Source of the DNA: Deltaproteobacteria bacterium | GTDB taxonomy: Bacteria > Myxococcota > B64-G9 | DNA: 17,566 bases | NCBI GenBank assembly: GCA_003647095.1 | Contig: QMME01000040.1 | Coordinates: forward strand, 1 to 17,566 | Direction of reading: 5' to 3' | Shown: one piece after another, positions 1-6,813 of the stretch | Layout of the letters: each line of letters begins with the position of its first letter | Numbering within the stretch: position 1 is the first letter of the stretch | Notes under the pieces: model-generated | Databases searched by the model: none | Seen by the model: the letters and a program-made list of their open reading frames with translations, nothing else | Told to the model about the DNA's origin: nothing | Translations under genes and position numbers: made by a program

Positions 1-1779
1 CACCGTGGTTCCGCTGCAACTGCCGGCGCCATCGCAGGTATCGCCGCTGGTGCAGGCGTCGGCATCATCGCAGCTGGTACCGCTGGCGGCATAGCAACCG
101 GTGGCGGAATCGCACACGGCCAGTTGGCAGGAGTTGGCGGGCGGCGGGCAGATCACCTGGCTGCCGCCGCCGCAGTTGCCGGCGCCATCGCAGCTTTCTC
201 CCTGGGTGCAGGCATCGCCGTCGTCACAGGAGACGCCCGCGGCGGCATTGCAACCACTGGCGGGATCGCAATCCGCCAGCTGGCAATCGTTGGCGGGAGC
301 CGGGCAGGTGACCGGCTGGCAGTTGCCGCTGCTGTCGCACAGGGCGTCGCAGATCCCGTCGCAGGCGCTGCCGCAGCACACCCCGCTGGCACAGAAGCCG
401 CTGAGGCACTCCACCGCCTCGCTGCAGCCGGCCCCCAGCGCCAGCAACCAGGTGACCGCGCCCGGGGTGGGTACGGCGCGGTCCACCATGTCGGCATCGC
501 AGTCATCGCTGTCGGGACGGGCCTGGGGTCGTTCCAGGGAGTGGTTCTCGGCCACGTCGGGCCCGGCCGTCACCCCCGGCCAGGCGCCGCTGCCGTAGGT
601 CACCACGTCGATGACGGTATCGCAGGGGTCGAGCAACAGCAACTGGTCGCCGCCGTTGGCAAGCTGCACCGAACCCGTGGCCGACCAGGCGGCATAATCG
701 AACATGTCGGGAACGGCTCCCGCATCGGCAATCTCGAAGTCGGGGACAAAGCCGTTGCTGGCGACAAAGGTGGCCCCGTTGTTGGCCACCACCACCACGT
801 CGTCGAGCCCGATGGTATGGCCGAGCGGAAAGGCCACCATGCCCTCCGTGCCCCCGGGGGTCTCCTCGTCGCCCAGCTTGAAACCATCCAGGGAGAAGTT
901 GTCCTGGCCGGTGCGGTTGAATACCTCTATCCACTCGTCTTGCGGTTCGCTGGCACCGTCGTAGAGCACCTCGTTGATCACCAGCGGGGGGGAGGGTTGG
1001 CTGCTCGCATCGAGCGAAAACCAGATCTCGAAGTGGTAGTCGAGAGTGCCGTCGCCGACCTCGGACCAGGTGTTCTGGAAGCTTCCGGGAGCACCGTAGT
1101 TGGTGACCGCGTCCAGCACGTCGCTCACCCCGGCGATGTCCCAGGCGCCGTCGCTGGCATCCGCGCGTAATACCGCCACGGTGAAGCGCGGTGGCGCCGA
1201 CGGCGGCACCGTAAAGATCGAGGTCGGCACGGCTATCTCGATGATGTTGCCGGCCAGCACCGCCTGTGGCCCTCCCGCCCCGATCTCGTTCCAGCCGGTG
1301 TCATACACGGCCGGGGCGGTTCCGGAACCGAAACGGGTGACCACCAGGTACTCCCAGGCGGCGGCCGCCGACACCTGGGTGTCGCACAAGGAACCCAGCC
1401 AGGACTGGCCGCTGTTGGCGATTCCGTCGAAGTCGATGGCCACCTGCACCTGTGGAGCCCCGTCACCGGTCGGCGTGGTGACGTTGGACAGTTCAACCAG
1501 GAAGTACAGGTACTGGTCGTCCAGGGTGACCCGGAATTGCAGGATATCGGCATTGCCGGAGTCGGGGAAATCGGTACGCTCGTCGCCGGCCGCGTCCCGC
1601 CAGACGTATTCGCCCTCACCCTGGGAATTGCGGGCGATGTGACCCAGGTTGTCCACCGGCGGCAGCGCCAGGGTCCAGTCAGCGGCGTTGCCATCGACGG
1701 TCACCGGGTGTGCCTGGGCCGCGTGCCAAGCCAAGACCAGGCCAACCAGGGCCGACAGAAAAAGCGCCCCTCTATTCAT
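1..1779 (-). CDS. Secreted surface protein: beta-sandwich domain, lamin-tail domain, Cys-rich repeats (3' end cut by window edge)
   Basis: The reading frame is open from an ATG at 1779 to the left edge (593 codons, no stop), so the C-terminus is missing. AAGGAGG lies 7 nt before the ATG. A signal peptide is visible (hydrophobic residues 5-18, AQA cleavage near residue 23). Residues about 25-250 begin with VDGNAADW and contain GEYVWRDAAGDERTDF, which resembles the N-terminal/CBM9- or DOMON-like modules next to amylopullulanase-type enzymes. Residues about 267-415 (VINEVLYDG, DEWIEVFNR) match the lamin-tail domain (LTD). From about residue 450 the protein becomes Cys-rich, with repeats such as CDDGDACTQGESCDGAGNC, typical of large myxobacterial surface proteins. 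No catalytic motif is seen, so a secreted adhesive or structural role is inferred. It lies 130 bp downstream of the propeller lipoprotein gene but has its own candidate promoter. Confidence 0.85.
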   Translation of the reverse strand, partial: MNRGALFLSALVGLVLAWHAAQAHPVTVDGNAADWTLALPPVDNLGHIARNSQGEGEYVWRDAAGDERTDFPDSGNADILQFRVTLDDQYLYFLVELSNVTTPTGDGAPQVQVAIDFDGIANSGQSWLGSLCDTQVSAAAAWEYLVVTRFGSGTAPAVYDTGWNEIGAGGPQAVLAGNIIEIAVPTSIFTVPPSAPPRFTVAVLRADASDGAWDIAGVSDVLDAVTNYGAPGSFQNTWSEVGDGTLDYHFEIWFSLDASSQPSPPLVINEVLYDGASEPQDEWIEVFNRTGQDNFSLDGFKLGDEETPGGTEGMVAFPLGHTIGLDDVVVVANNGATFVASNGFVPDFEIADAGAVPDMFDYAAWSATGSVQLANGGDQLLLLDPCDTVIDVVTYGSGAWPGVTAGPDVAENHSLERPQARPDSDDCDADMVDRAVPTPGAVTWLLALGAGCSEAVECLSGFCASGVCCGSACDGICDALCDSSGNCQPVTCPAPANDCQLADCDPASGCNAAAGVSCDDGDACTQGESCDGAGNCGGGSQVICPPPANSCQLAVCDSATGCYAASGTSCDDADACTSGDTCDGAGSCSGTTV

Positions 1780-1814
1780 GGTCAGTCCTCCTTGCTTGCG
1801 CGATTTACCCGGTC

Positions 1815-1844
1815 AGAATAGCATGGGCACACGGACCGCCACAA
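1815..1844 (-). promoter_or_regulatory. Candidate sigma-70-type promoter for the LTD/Cys-rich gene
   Basis: Read on the minus strand, TTGTGG (1839-1844) and TATTCT (1815-1820) are separated by 18 bp, with TGC directly before the -10. The -10 lies 36 nt upstream of the ATG at 1779. The -35 is weak, so this is a moderate call. Confidence 0.4.
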
Positions 1845-1909
1845 GCAGGAGCACCGTCTTTGCATCTCCAGCCTCGGGGGAGCCCGTTGCCCGGCGCCCG
1901 CCGGAGATC

Positions 1910-3088
1910 CTACTGGGTCTTGTTTATCTTGAAGGTGTACAGCTTGCTGTCGCCGGAGGTAACGTAGACGCGATCTCCTTCCAGTACCGGATCGCTTTCG
2001 ATCTTGTAGCCGGTGCGATAGGCATAGAAGGGCTGGCAGGTTTTCTGCTGCACGAAGTAGACGCGGCCGTCGCCCTGGCCTCCGGAGAAGATGACCAGGT
2101 TCTTGTAGAAGACCGGATAGGAGACGACGGGGCCCTTGGCGGCAAACCGGCACTTGAGCTTGCCAGTCTTGGCATCCAGCACGTACAGGTGCTTGTCGTT
2201 GGAGCCGATGTAGAGCAACCCCTCGGCCAGGCGGGGGGAGCTGAGAACGTCGTCACCGGTCTTGTACTTCCAGATGACCTTCTGCCCGCCGGCGGCATCG
2301 ATGGCATAGACGTTGTCGTCCTTCGAGCCGAAGTACACCACTCCTTCCTCTACCAGTGGCGAGGAGGTGATGCCTTCCCGGGCCTGGAAGCGCCACTTCA
2401 GGGAACCATCGGCGGTATTGATGGCGTAGAGGTAGCCATCGAGGTTGCCCACGTACAGCACCCCGTCGCGAACCGTCGGTGCCGAGTAGGAAAAGGCTCC
2501 CGGCGGGGGAGTCAGTACCGGGGGCTGGACCGGCTTCTGTTCCTCGGCGTCTTGCTTCCGGTTTTTCTCCTCACCCTCTCCTGCGTCCGGTGGTTCGGCT
2601 TCGGTTTGTTTCGCCAGCGGGGGGAATTGCCACAGCTTCTTGCCGCTGGCGGCCTGCAGGGCATAGACGTGGCCGTCGTAGGAAGTCACGTAGACCACTC
2701 CCTCGTGGACCAGGGGATCGGACTTGATGCGTTCCCGGGCGGCGAACTGCCAGCGCAGCCGCCCGGTCATGTCGACGGCGTAGAACTTCTGGTTGGTGGA
2801 GCCGAAGAAGACCAGCTTGCCGTCACTGGCCGGGCGGGAAAAAATTTCCCCGCTGGGGACCTGGTACTGCCAGCGGGACTGGCCCTTCTTGTCGACGGCA
2901 TTCAGGGTGCCGCCTTCCGATCCGAAGATGACGAAATCCCCGGCCAGCCGCGGAGTGGAATAGATGGGCGAACTTATCGGGTAGGCCCAGAGCCGCTCCA
3001 CGGGAGAAGAGCAGGCAGAGGCGGCCAGCATGGCCAACAGCATGATCACCAGAACCCAGAAACGCTTCACGGGAATCCCTTTTTCCAT
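1910..3088 (-). CDS. PQQ-type beta-propeller repeat lipoprotein
   Basis: This 392-residue protein starts at the ATG at 3088, with AAGGAGG 7 nt upstream. A GTG six codons later is an alternative. A lysine/arginine-containing N-terminus, a hydrophobic stretch and SAC at Cys26 suggest a lipoprotein signal, with a slightly atypical lipobox. The rest is a series of about seven repeats of the form 'SSPL..GVVYFGS.DDNVYAID...G...W', characteristic of PQQ-like (PF13360/PF01011-type) beta-propeller blades. BamB of the outer-membrane assembly complex is the best-known relative. A charged, proline-rich insertion at about residues 150-185 interrupts the propeller. It lacks a dehydrogenase catalytic part, so a binding or scaffold role in the periplasm or at the membrane is likely. 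It is divergent from the Cys-rich lipoprotein gene and sits upstream of another surface-protein gene, so an accessory role for surface proteins is possible. Assignment as BamB itself is not supported. Confidence 0.88.
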   Translation of the reverse strand: MEKGIPVKRFWVLVIMLLAMLAASACSSPVERLWAYPISSPIYSTPRLAGDFVIFGSEGGTLNAVDKKGQSRWQYQVPSGEIFSRPASDGKLVFFGSTNQKFYAVDMTGRLRWQFAARERIKSDPLVHEGVVYVTSYDGHVYALQAASGKKLWQFPPLAKQTEAEPPDAGEGEEKNRKQDAEEQKPVQPPVLTPPPGAFSYSAPTVRDGVLYVGNLDGYLYAINTADGSLKWRFQAREGITSSPLVEEGVVYFGSKDDNVYAIDAAGGQKVIWKYKTGDDVLSSPRLAEGLLYIGSNDKHLYVLDAKTGKLKCRFAAKGPVVSYPVFYKNLVIFSGGQGDGRVYFVQQKTCQPFYAYRTGYKIESDPVLEGDRVYVTSGDSKLYTFKINKTQ

Positions 3089-3134
3089 GATTCCCCCTCC
3101 TTCGAGGAGACTTTCCAGCTTCCTTTTTCGACTG

Positions 3135-3164
3135 TCAATAGCAGACCGGGGGGCCTGCTGTCAA
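3135..3164 (-). promoter_or_regulatory. Promoter for the propeller lipoprotein gene
   Basis: On the minus strand a perfect TTGACA (3159-3164) is followed after 18 bp by TATTGA (3135-3140), preceded by TGC. The predicted leader is about 40 nt and carries the strong AAGGAGG site. The octamer CTGTCAAT occurs twice (3132-3139 and 3158-3165), so the -35 sequence is duplicated 26 bp apart. Confidence 0.55.
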
Positions 3165-3260
3165 TCGCCTGGTTCCTCCCGGCGGCATTCCCGGCGCGGC
3201 CGGCGAACCTGACGCACCGCAGCGGACAGGGCAGGGGACTCGAGCACGGAAGGTCGCCGA

Positions 3261-3291
3261 TTGGGCATGGCTCGGCCAATCGTGCTAGAAT
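3261..3291 (+). promoter_or_regulatory. Candidate promoter for the Cys-rich lipoprotein gene
   Basis: TTGGGC (3261-3266) and TAGAAT (3286-3291) are separated by 19 bp. The -10 lies within GTGCTAGAATGGTACCG (3282-3298), which recurs with three mismatches before the HD-GYP gene. The start codon is 33 nt downstream of the -10. Confidence 0.4.
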
Positions 3292-3324
3292 GGTACCGAG
3301 GCGGACGACCCCGAGGCGAAAGCA

Positions 3325-6300
3325 ATGAAAACAGAACGGACAATCGTGCTTCTTGCCTGGTTGCTGCTGGCCGGGGTCGGCGGACTGGCGGGTTGTTCAC
3401 CCGGCACCATCGGCTCCGGCTGTCCCAGCGGCGTCGAGGCCGGGGGCCGCTGCCTGCCTGCTGACTGCCCCGGGCGTGACTGCCCGGAGGGCTTTGCCTG
3501 TCTTGATGACCAATGTATCGAACCTGCCTGCCTGCAAGTACAGTGTGGCCAGGGCATGGCCTGCGCGGGCGGCCAGTGTTATCCCCGGGACTGCGTCTGG
3601 AGAACCTGTCCGGGGGTGGGAGAGTTGTGCGTGGACGAACAGTGCCTGCCGGCCAGCTGCCTGAACGTGCAGTGTCCTCCCGGCCAGCGCTGTGCCGCCG
3701 GGCTGTGTTATCCGGTTGACTGCCAGACCAAGAACTGTCCCGGGGCCGAGCAGGTCTGCGTCGACGAGCAGTGCCGGCAACGCTCCTGCCTGGGGGTGAG
3801 CTGTCCCGAGGGCGAGCGCTGCGCCGCCGGCTCTTGCTATCCCGTGGATTGCCAGGACGTGCACTGCCTGGGAACCGGCGAAGTATGCGTGGGAGGACGC
3901 TGCCAGGCGGTTTCCTGCGTGGGGGTGGAGTGCCAATCCGGGTCTGTCTGCGCCAATGGCTGGTGTTACCCGGCCGATTGTCCCGATCGGCAATGCTCCG
4001 ACTTTTCCGAGGTATGCTTCGAGGGGCGCTGCTACCCGGCCGATTGCGTGGGCGTGGTTTGCCCGGAGGGACAGCGCTGTGCCCGCGGCCTGTGCTTCGA
4101 TACCGCCTGCGACCAGGTCTCCTGCGCCGCCGACGAAGTCTGCTACCAGGGAACCTGCGTGCGGCACAACTGCGTGGGCATCGCCTGCCCGGCCGGGCAG
4201 GTGTGTGCCGACGGTGAGTGTTTCCCGGCCGACTGCCTGGCCAGCGGGCAGGGCTGCGCCTCCAGCGAGGTGTGCCGGGAGGGCCAGTGCGTTCCCGATG
4301 ACTGCGCCCACGTAGACTGTCCCCCGGACCAGGTATGCGGGGCGGATCGCAATTGCTATCCGGCCGACTGCCCGGATACCGCCTGCGGTCCCTACCAGCT
4401 GTGCCTGAACGGGGTTTGCCTGGACCGGGGTTGTGTGGGTGTCGACTGCCCGGCCGGGCAGGTATGCGCCGCCGGCAATTGTTATCCTCCCGACTGTGGT
4501 CAGCCCTGTACCCCGGGCCAGGTGTGCGAGGACGGCCAGTGCGTGGACGAGCAGTGTGTAGCCGGACGCTGCTGCCCGGCGGCCAGTTGCACCGTCGCCA
4601 ACCAGTGTGCCCGCGAGACCTGCCAGGACGCCACCTACACATGTCTTTTCGAGCCGGCCAGTGCCACCACCCTGTGGAGCCAGACCGGAACCCTGTGCAC
4701 CGACGGCGATCCCTGCACGACGGACGACAGCTGTTCGGATGATCGCTGCCAGGGCCAGCCCCTGATCTGTGACCAACCGCCCGACGACTGGTGCGCCGAC
4801 GCCAACACCCGGGTCTACTACCCGGTGGTTGGCTACTGTTCCGGGGGCACCTGCCAGTACGACGAGAATCGCCAGAATTGCGAGTTCGGCTGCCAGGATG
4901 GTGCCTGCCGGGGCGATCCCTGCGGTCCCATCGAGTGCGATCCCGGTGAACGCTGCATCGACGGTGCCTGCCTGTGCGGCGGCACTGGTCCCGACTGCAA
5001 CGCCCAGCAACTGTGCTGCGGCACCGAGTGCATCGATCCCCTCAGCGACCCCAACCACTGCGGCAACTGCGACCAGTCCTGCGACAGCGGCGAAAGCTGC
5101 ATCTCCGGCGGCTGCCGCTGTGGCGGCAGCGGCCCCGACTGCGGTCCCGGCTATAGCTGCTGCGACACCAGCTGCGTCGACCTGCAGAGCAACGCCGCCC
5201 ACTGCGGCTCCTGCGGGCATGCCTGCGACACCAACGAGTCGTGCGTAAGCGGCGCCTGTTCCTGCGGCGGCAGCGGCCCCGATTGCAACTCCCAGCAACT
5301 GTGCTGCGGCACCGAGTGCATCGATCCCCTCAGCGACCAGCGTCATTGCGGAGGCTGCAACCAGCGCTGCGATGCCGGCGAGATCTGCACCTCCGGCGCC
5401 TGCCGTTGCGGCGGCAGCGGCCCCGACTGCAGCAGCGGCATGACCTGCTGTGGGGTCCAGTGCGTGGATACCGACAGCGATCCCCACAACTGCGGAGGCT
5501 GCGGCAACGACTGCGGGGCCAACGCCCACTGCCTGGGCGGCAGCTGCACTTGCGACGACGGCTTCGGCAACTGCGACAACGACTGGTCCAACGGCTGCGA
5601 AGCCGACCTGGGCGGCGACAGTGACAACTGCGGCTCCTGCGGCAACAGCTGCGGGCAGCATGCCGGCTGCAGCGGCGGCAGTTGCACCTGCGACAACGGC
5701 TTCGACAACTGCAATGCGGACTGGTCGGACGGCTGCGAGGCCGACCTGAACAGCGACGCCGGCAACTGCGGCTCCTGCGGCAACAGCTGCGGGCAGCATG
5801 CCGTCTGCAGCGGCGGCAGCTGCGCCTGCGACAGCGGCTTTGACAACTGCAACAACCTGTGGGCCGACGGCTGCGAGGTCGGCATCGGCAGCGACCCGCT
5901 CAACTGCGGATCCTGCGGATTCGTCTGCAGCCTGCCCCAGACCGCCCAGCACGGCTGCTCCGGGGGCGACTGCACGGTGGTCACCTGTGACAGCGGATTC
6001 GGAAACTGCAACGGGCAGATGCCCGACGGCTGCGAGGCCAACCTGCAGTCCAGCGTCGCCAACTGCGGCTCCTGCGGAAACGACTGCGGGGCCAACAGCA
6101 TCTGCGATGCCGGCTCCTGCGCCTGCCAGGGCGGTTTCGCCGACTGCAACTCCAGCTGGAGCGATGGCTGCGAGGCACAGCTGGGCACGGTGGACAACTG
6201 CTCGGGCTGCGGCGACATCTGCAGTTATCCCCACGCCGACGCCGTCTGCAACAGCGGCACCTGCCAGATGGCCTCTTGCCTGCCCGGGTGGTGGAACCTC

Positions 6301-6744
6301 AACGGCTCCAGCAGCGATGGTTGCGAGTGCGGCGACACCTCCGACGTGGCCGGCACCTGCTCCGCCGCCGCAGACGGCGGTACGGTGAGATCGTCCAATC
6401 CCACCGTCACCATCAGCGGGGTGCTGGTGCACCAGTCCGGCCTGCGCGAAGACAGCGATTGTTACCTGGTGCATTACCTGGATCCGGCTCCCGGCAACGG
6501 CACCTTCGCCGTCGATTTCAACCCCGACCCGGGCAACCTGGTGCTGGTGGTCTACCGGGGAGACTGCTCCACGGTGGACTGCAACGGCAGCGACGCCACC
6601 TTCGAGTCGAGTTGCCAGAGCCAGGGCGCCACCTGCACCAGCGGCAACTCCAACGACTTCACGGTATGCGTACAGGCGGCCGCCGGCCAGGACGGCCTGT
6701 GCCAGCCCTACACCCTGCGCCTGCGTTACCTGGTCAGCCGCTGA
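3325..6744 (+). CDS. Giant cysteine-rich repeat lipoprotein (1139 aa)
   Basis: The ATG at 3325 has a GAGG site 8 nt upstream and opens a lipoprotein signal with LAGC, acylated Cys24. The mature protein is dominated by cysteines in three successive arrays: eight units of about 43 residues (about residues 69-412, core 'CVGV.CP.GQ.C...CYP.DC'), four units of exactly 48 residues (551-742, 'CGGSGPDC...CCGTEC...HCG.C...C'), and five units of 46 residues with one of 53 (743-979, 'CD.GF.NCN..W.DGCEA.L...NCGSCGN.C'). A bridge at about 413-550 contains CTDGDPCTTDDSC, related to the repeats of the protein encoded at 1-1779. The last 130 residues are poor in Cys at first and resemble a prepeptidase-type beta-sandwich ('SDCYLVHYLD..PGNGTFAVDF'). 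Such arrays occur in myxobacterial surface proteins of unknown role. A disulfide-stabilised stalk anchored in the outer membrane and carrying a terminal binding domain is inferred. No enzyme motif is seen. Confidence 0.88.
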   Translation: MKTERTIVLLAWLLLAGVGGLAGCSPGTIGSGCPSGVEAGGRCLPADCPGRDCPEGFACLDDQCIEPACLQVQCGQGMACAGGQCYPRDCVWRTCPGVGELCVDEQCLPASCLNVQCPPGQRCAAGLCYPVDCQTKNCPGAEQVCVDEQCRQRSCLGVSCPEGERCAAGSCYPVDCQDVHCLGTGEVCVGGRCQAVSCVGVECQSGSVCANGWCYPADCPDRQCSDFSEVCFEGRCYPADCVGVVCPEGQRCARGLCFDTACDQVSCAADEVCYQGTCVRHNCVGIACPAGQVCADGECFPADCLASGQGCASSEVCREGQCVPDDCAHVDCPPDQVCGADRNCYPADCPDTACGPYQLCLNGVCLDRGCVGVDCPAGQVCAAGNCYPPDCGQPCTPGQVCEDGQCVDEQCVAGRCCPAASCTVANQCARETCQDATYTCLFEPASATTLWSQTGTLCTDGDPCTTDDSCSDDRCQGQPLICDQPPDDWCADANTRVYYPVVGYCSGGTCQYDENRQNCEFGCQDGACRGDPCGPIECDPGERCIDGACLCGGTGPDCNAQQLCCGTECIDPLSDPNHCGNCDQSCDSGESCISGGCRCGGSGPDCGPGYSCCDTSCVDLQSNAAHCGSCGHACDTNESCVSGACSCGGSGPDCNSQQLCCGTECIDPLSDQRHCGGCNQRCDAGEICTSGACRCGGSGPDCSSGMTCCGVQCVDTDSDPHNCGGCGNDCGANAHCLGGSCTCDDGFGNCDNDWSNGCEADLGGDSDNCGSCGNSCGQHAGCSGGSCTCDNGFDNCNADWSDGCEADLNSDAGNCGSCGNSCGQHAVCSGGSCACDSGFDNCNNLWADGCEVGIGSDPLNCGSCGFVCSLPQTAQHGCSGGDCTVVTCDSGFGNCNGQMPDGCEANLQSSVANCGSCGNDCGANSICDAGSCACQGGFADCNSSWSDGCEAQLGTVDNCSGCGDICSYPHADAVCNSGTCQMASCLPGWWNLNGSSSDGCECGDTSDVAGTCSAAADGGTVRSSNPTVTISGVLVHQSGLREDSDCYLVHYLDPAPGNGTFAVDFNPDPGNLVLVVYRGDCSTVDCNGSDATFESSCQSQGATCTSGNSNDFTVCVQAAAGQDGLCQPYTLRLRYLVSR
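3529..4560 (+). repeat. Coding tandem repeat A: eight units of about 129 bp
   Basis: The conserved Cys that opens each 'C(V/L)xV.C' unit falls at 3529, 3658, 3787, 3916, 4045, 4171, 4303 and 4432. The spacing is 129 bp except for a 126/132 pair, so the 43-codon period is almost strictly kept. Confidence 0.85.
4975..5550 (+). repeat. Coding tandem repeat B: four units of exactly 144 bp
   Basis: Units begin at 4975, 5119, 5263 and 5407 with a TGC/TGT-GGC codon pair. Units 1 and 3 share an identical 48-bp stretch (5003-5050 and 5291-5338, offset exactly two units), which points to recent duplication of a two-unit block. Confidence 0.9.
5551..6261 (+). repeat. Coding tandem repeat C: five units of 138 bp (one of 159 bp)
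   Basis: Units encoding 'C..GF..CN..W.DGCE' begin at 5551, 5689, 5827, 5986 and 6124. The array follows repeat B without a gap. The third unit is longer by seven codons. Confidence 0.88.
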
Positions 6745-6754
6745 GGAACCACCC

Positions 6755-6784
6755 GCCCGGGCAGTGAGCCCCGGGCCCGTTTTG
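6755..6784 (+). terminator. Candidate intrinsic terminator of the Cys-rich lipoprotein gene
   Basis: GCCCGGG (6755-6761) pairs with CCCGGGC (6770-6776) around an 8-nt loop, followed by CCGTTTTGAT. The stem is strong but the U-tract is short (four). It starts 10 nt after the stop codon and lies between convergent genes. Confidence 0.55.
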
Positions 6785-6813
6785 ATACCGGGGTTCCCGC
6801 TCCCATCCAGTAG

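Noticed and set aside
1910..3088. Naming the propeller lipoprotein bamB or a quinoprotein dehydrogenase
   Set aside because: Only generic PQQ-type blades are visible; neighbours typical of bamB (such as der or hisS) and dehydrogenase active-site motifs are absent.
1649..3328. 559-codon plus-strand frame across the propeller gene
   Set aside because: Antisense shadow of the propeller repeats; it also crosses the divergent promoter region.
3529..6261. CRISPR-like or non-coding satellite explanation for the regular repeats
   Set aside because: Periods are multiples of three, the frame stays open through all units, and Cys positions are conserved, so these are protein repeats.
3397..6474. 1025-codon open frame antisense to the Cys-rich lipoprotein
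   Set aside because: Its product is a monotonous Ala/Gly/Val sequence produced by reading TGC/GGC-rich repeats backwards; no ribosome-binding site or domain, and the sense strand has a clear lipoprotein.
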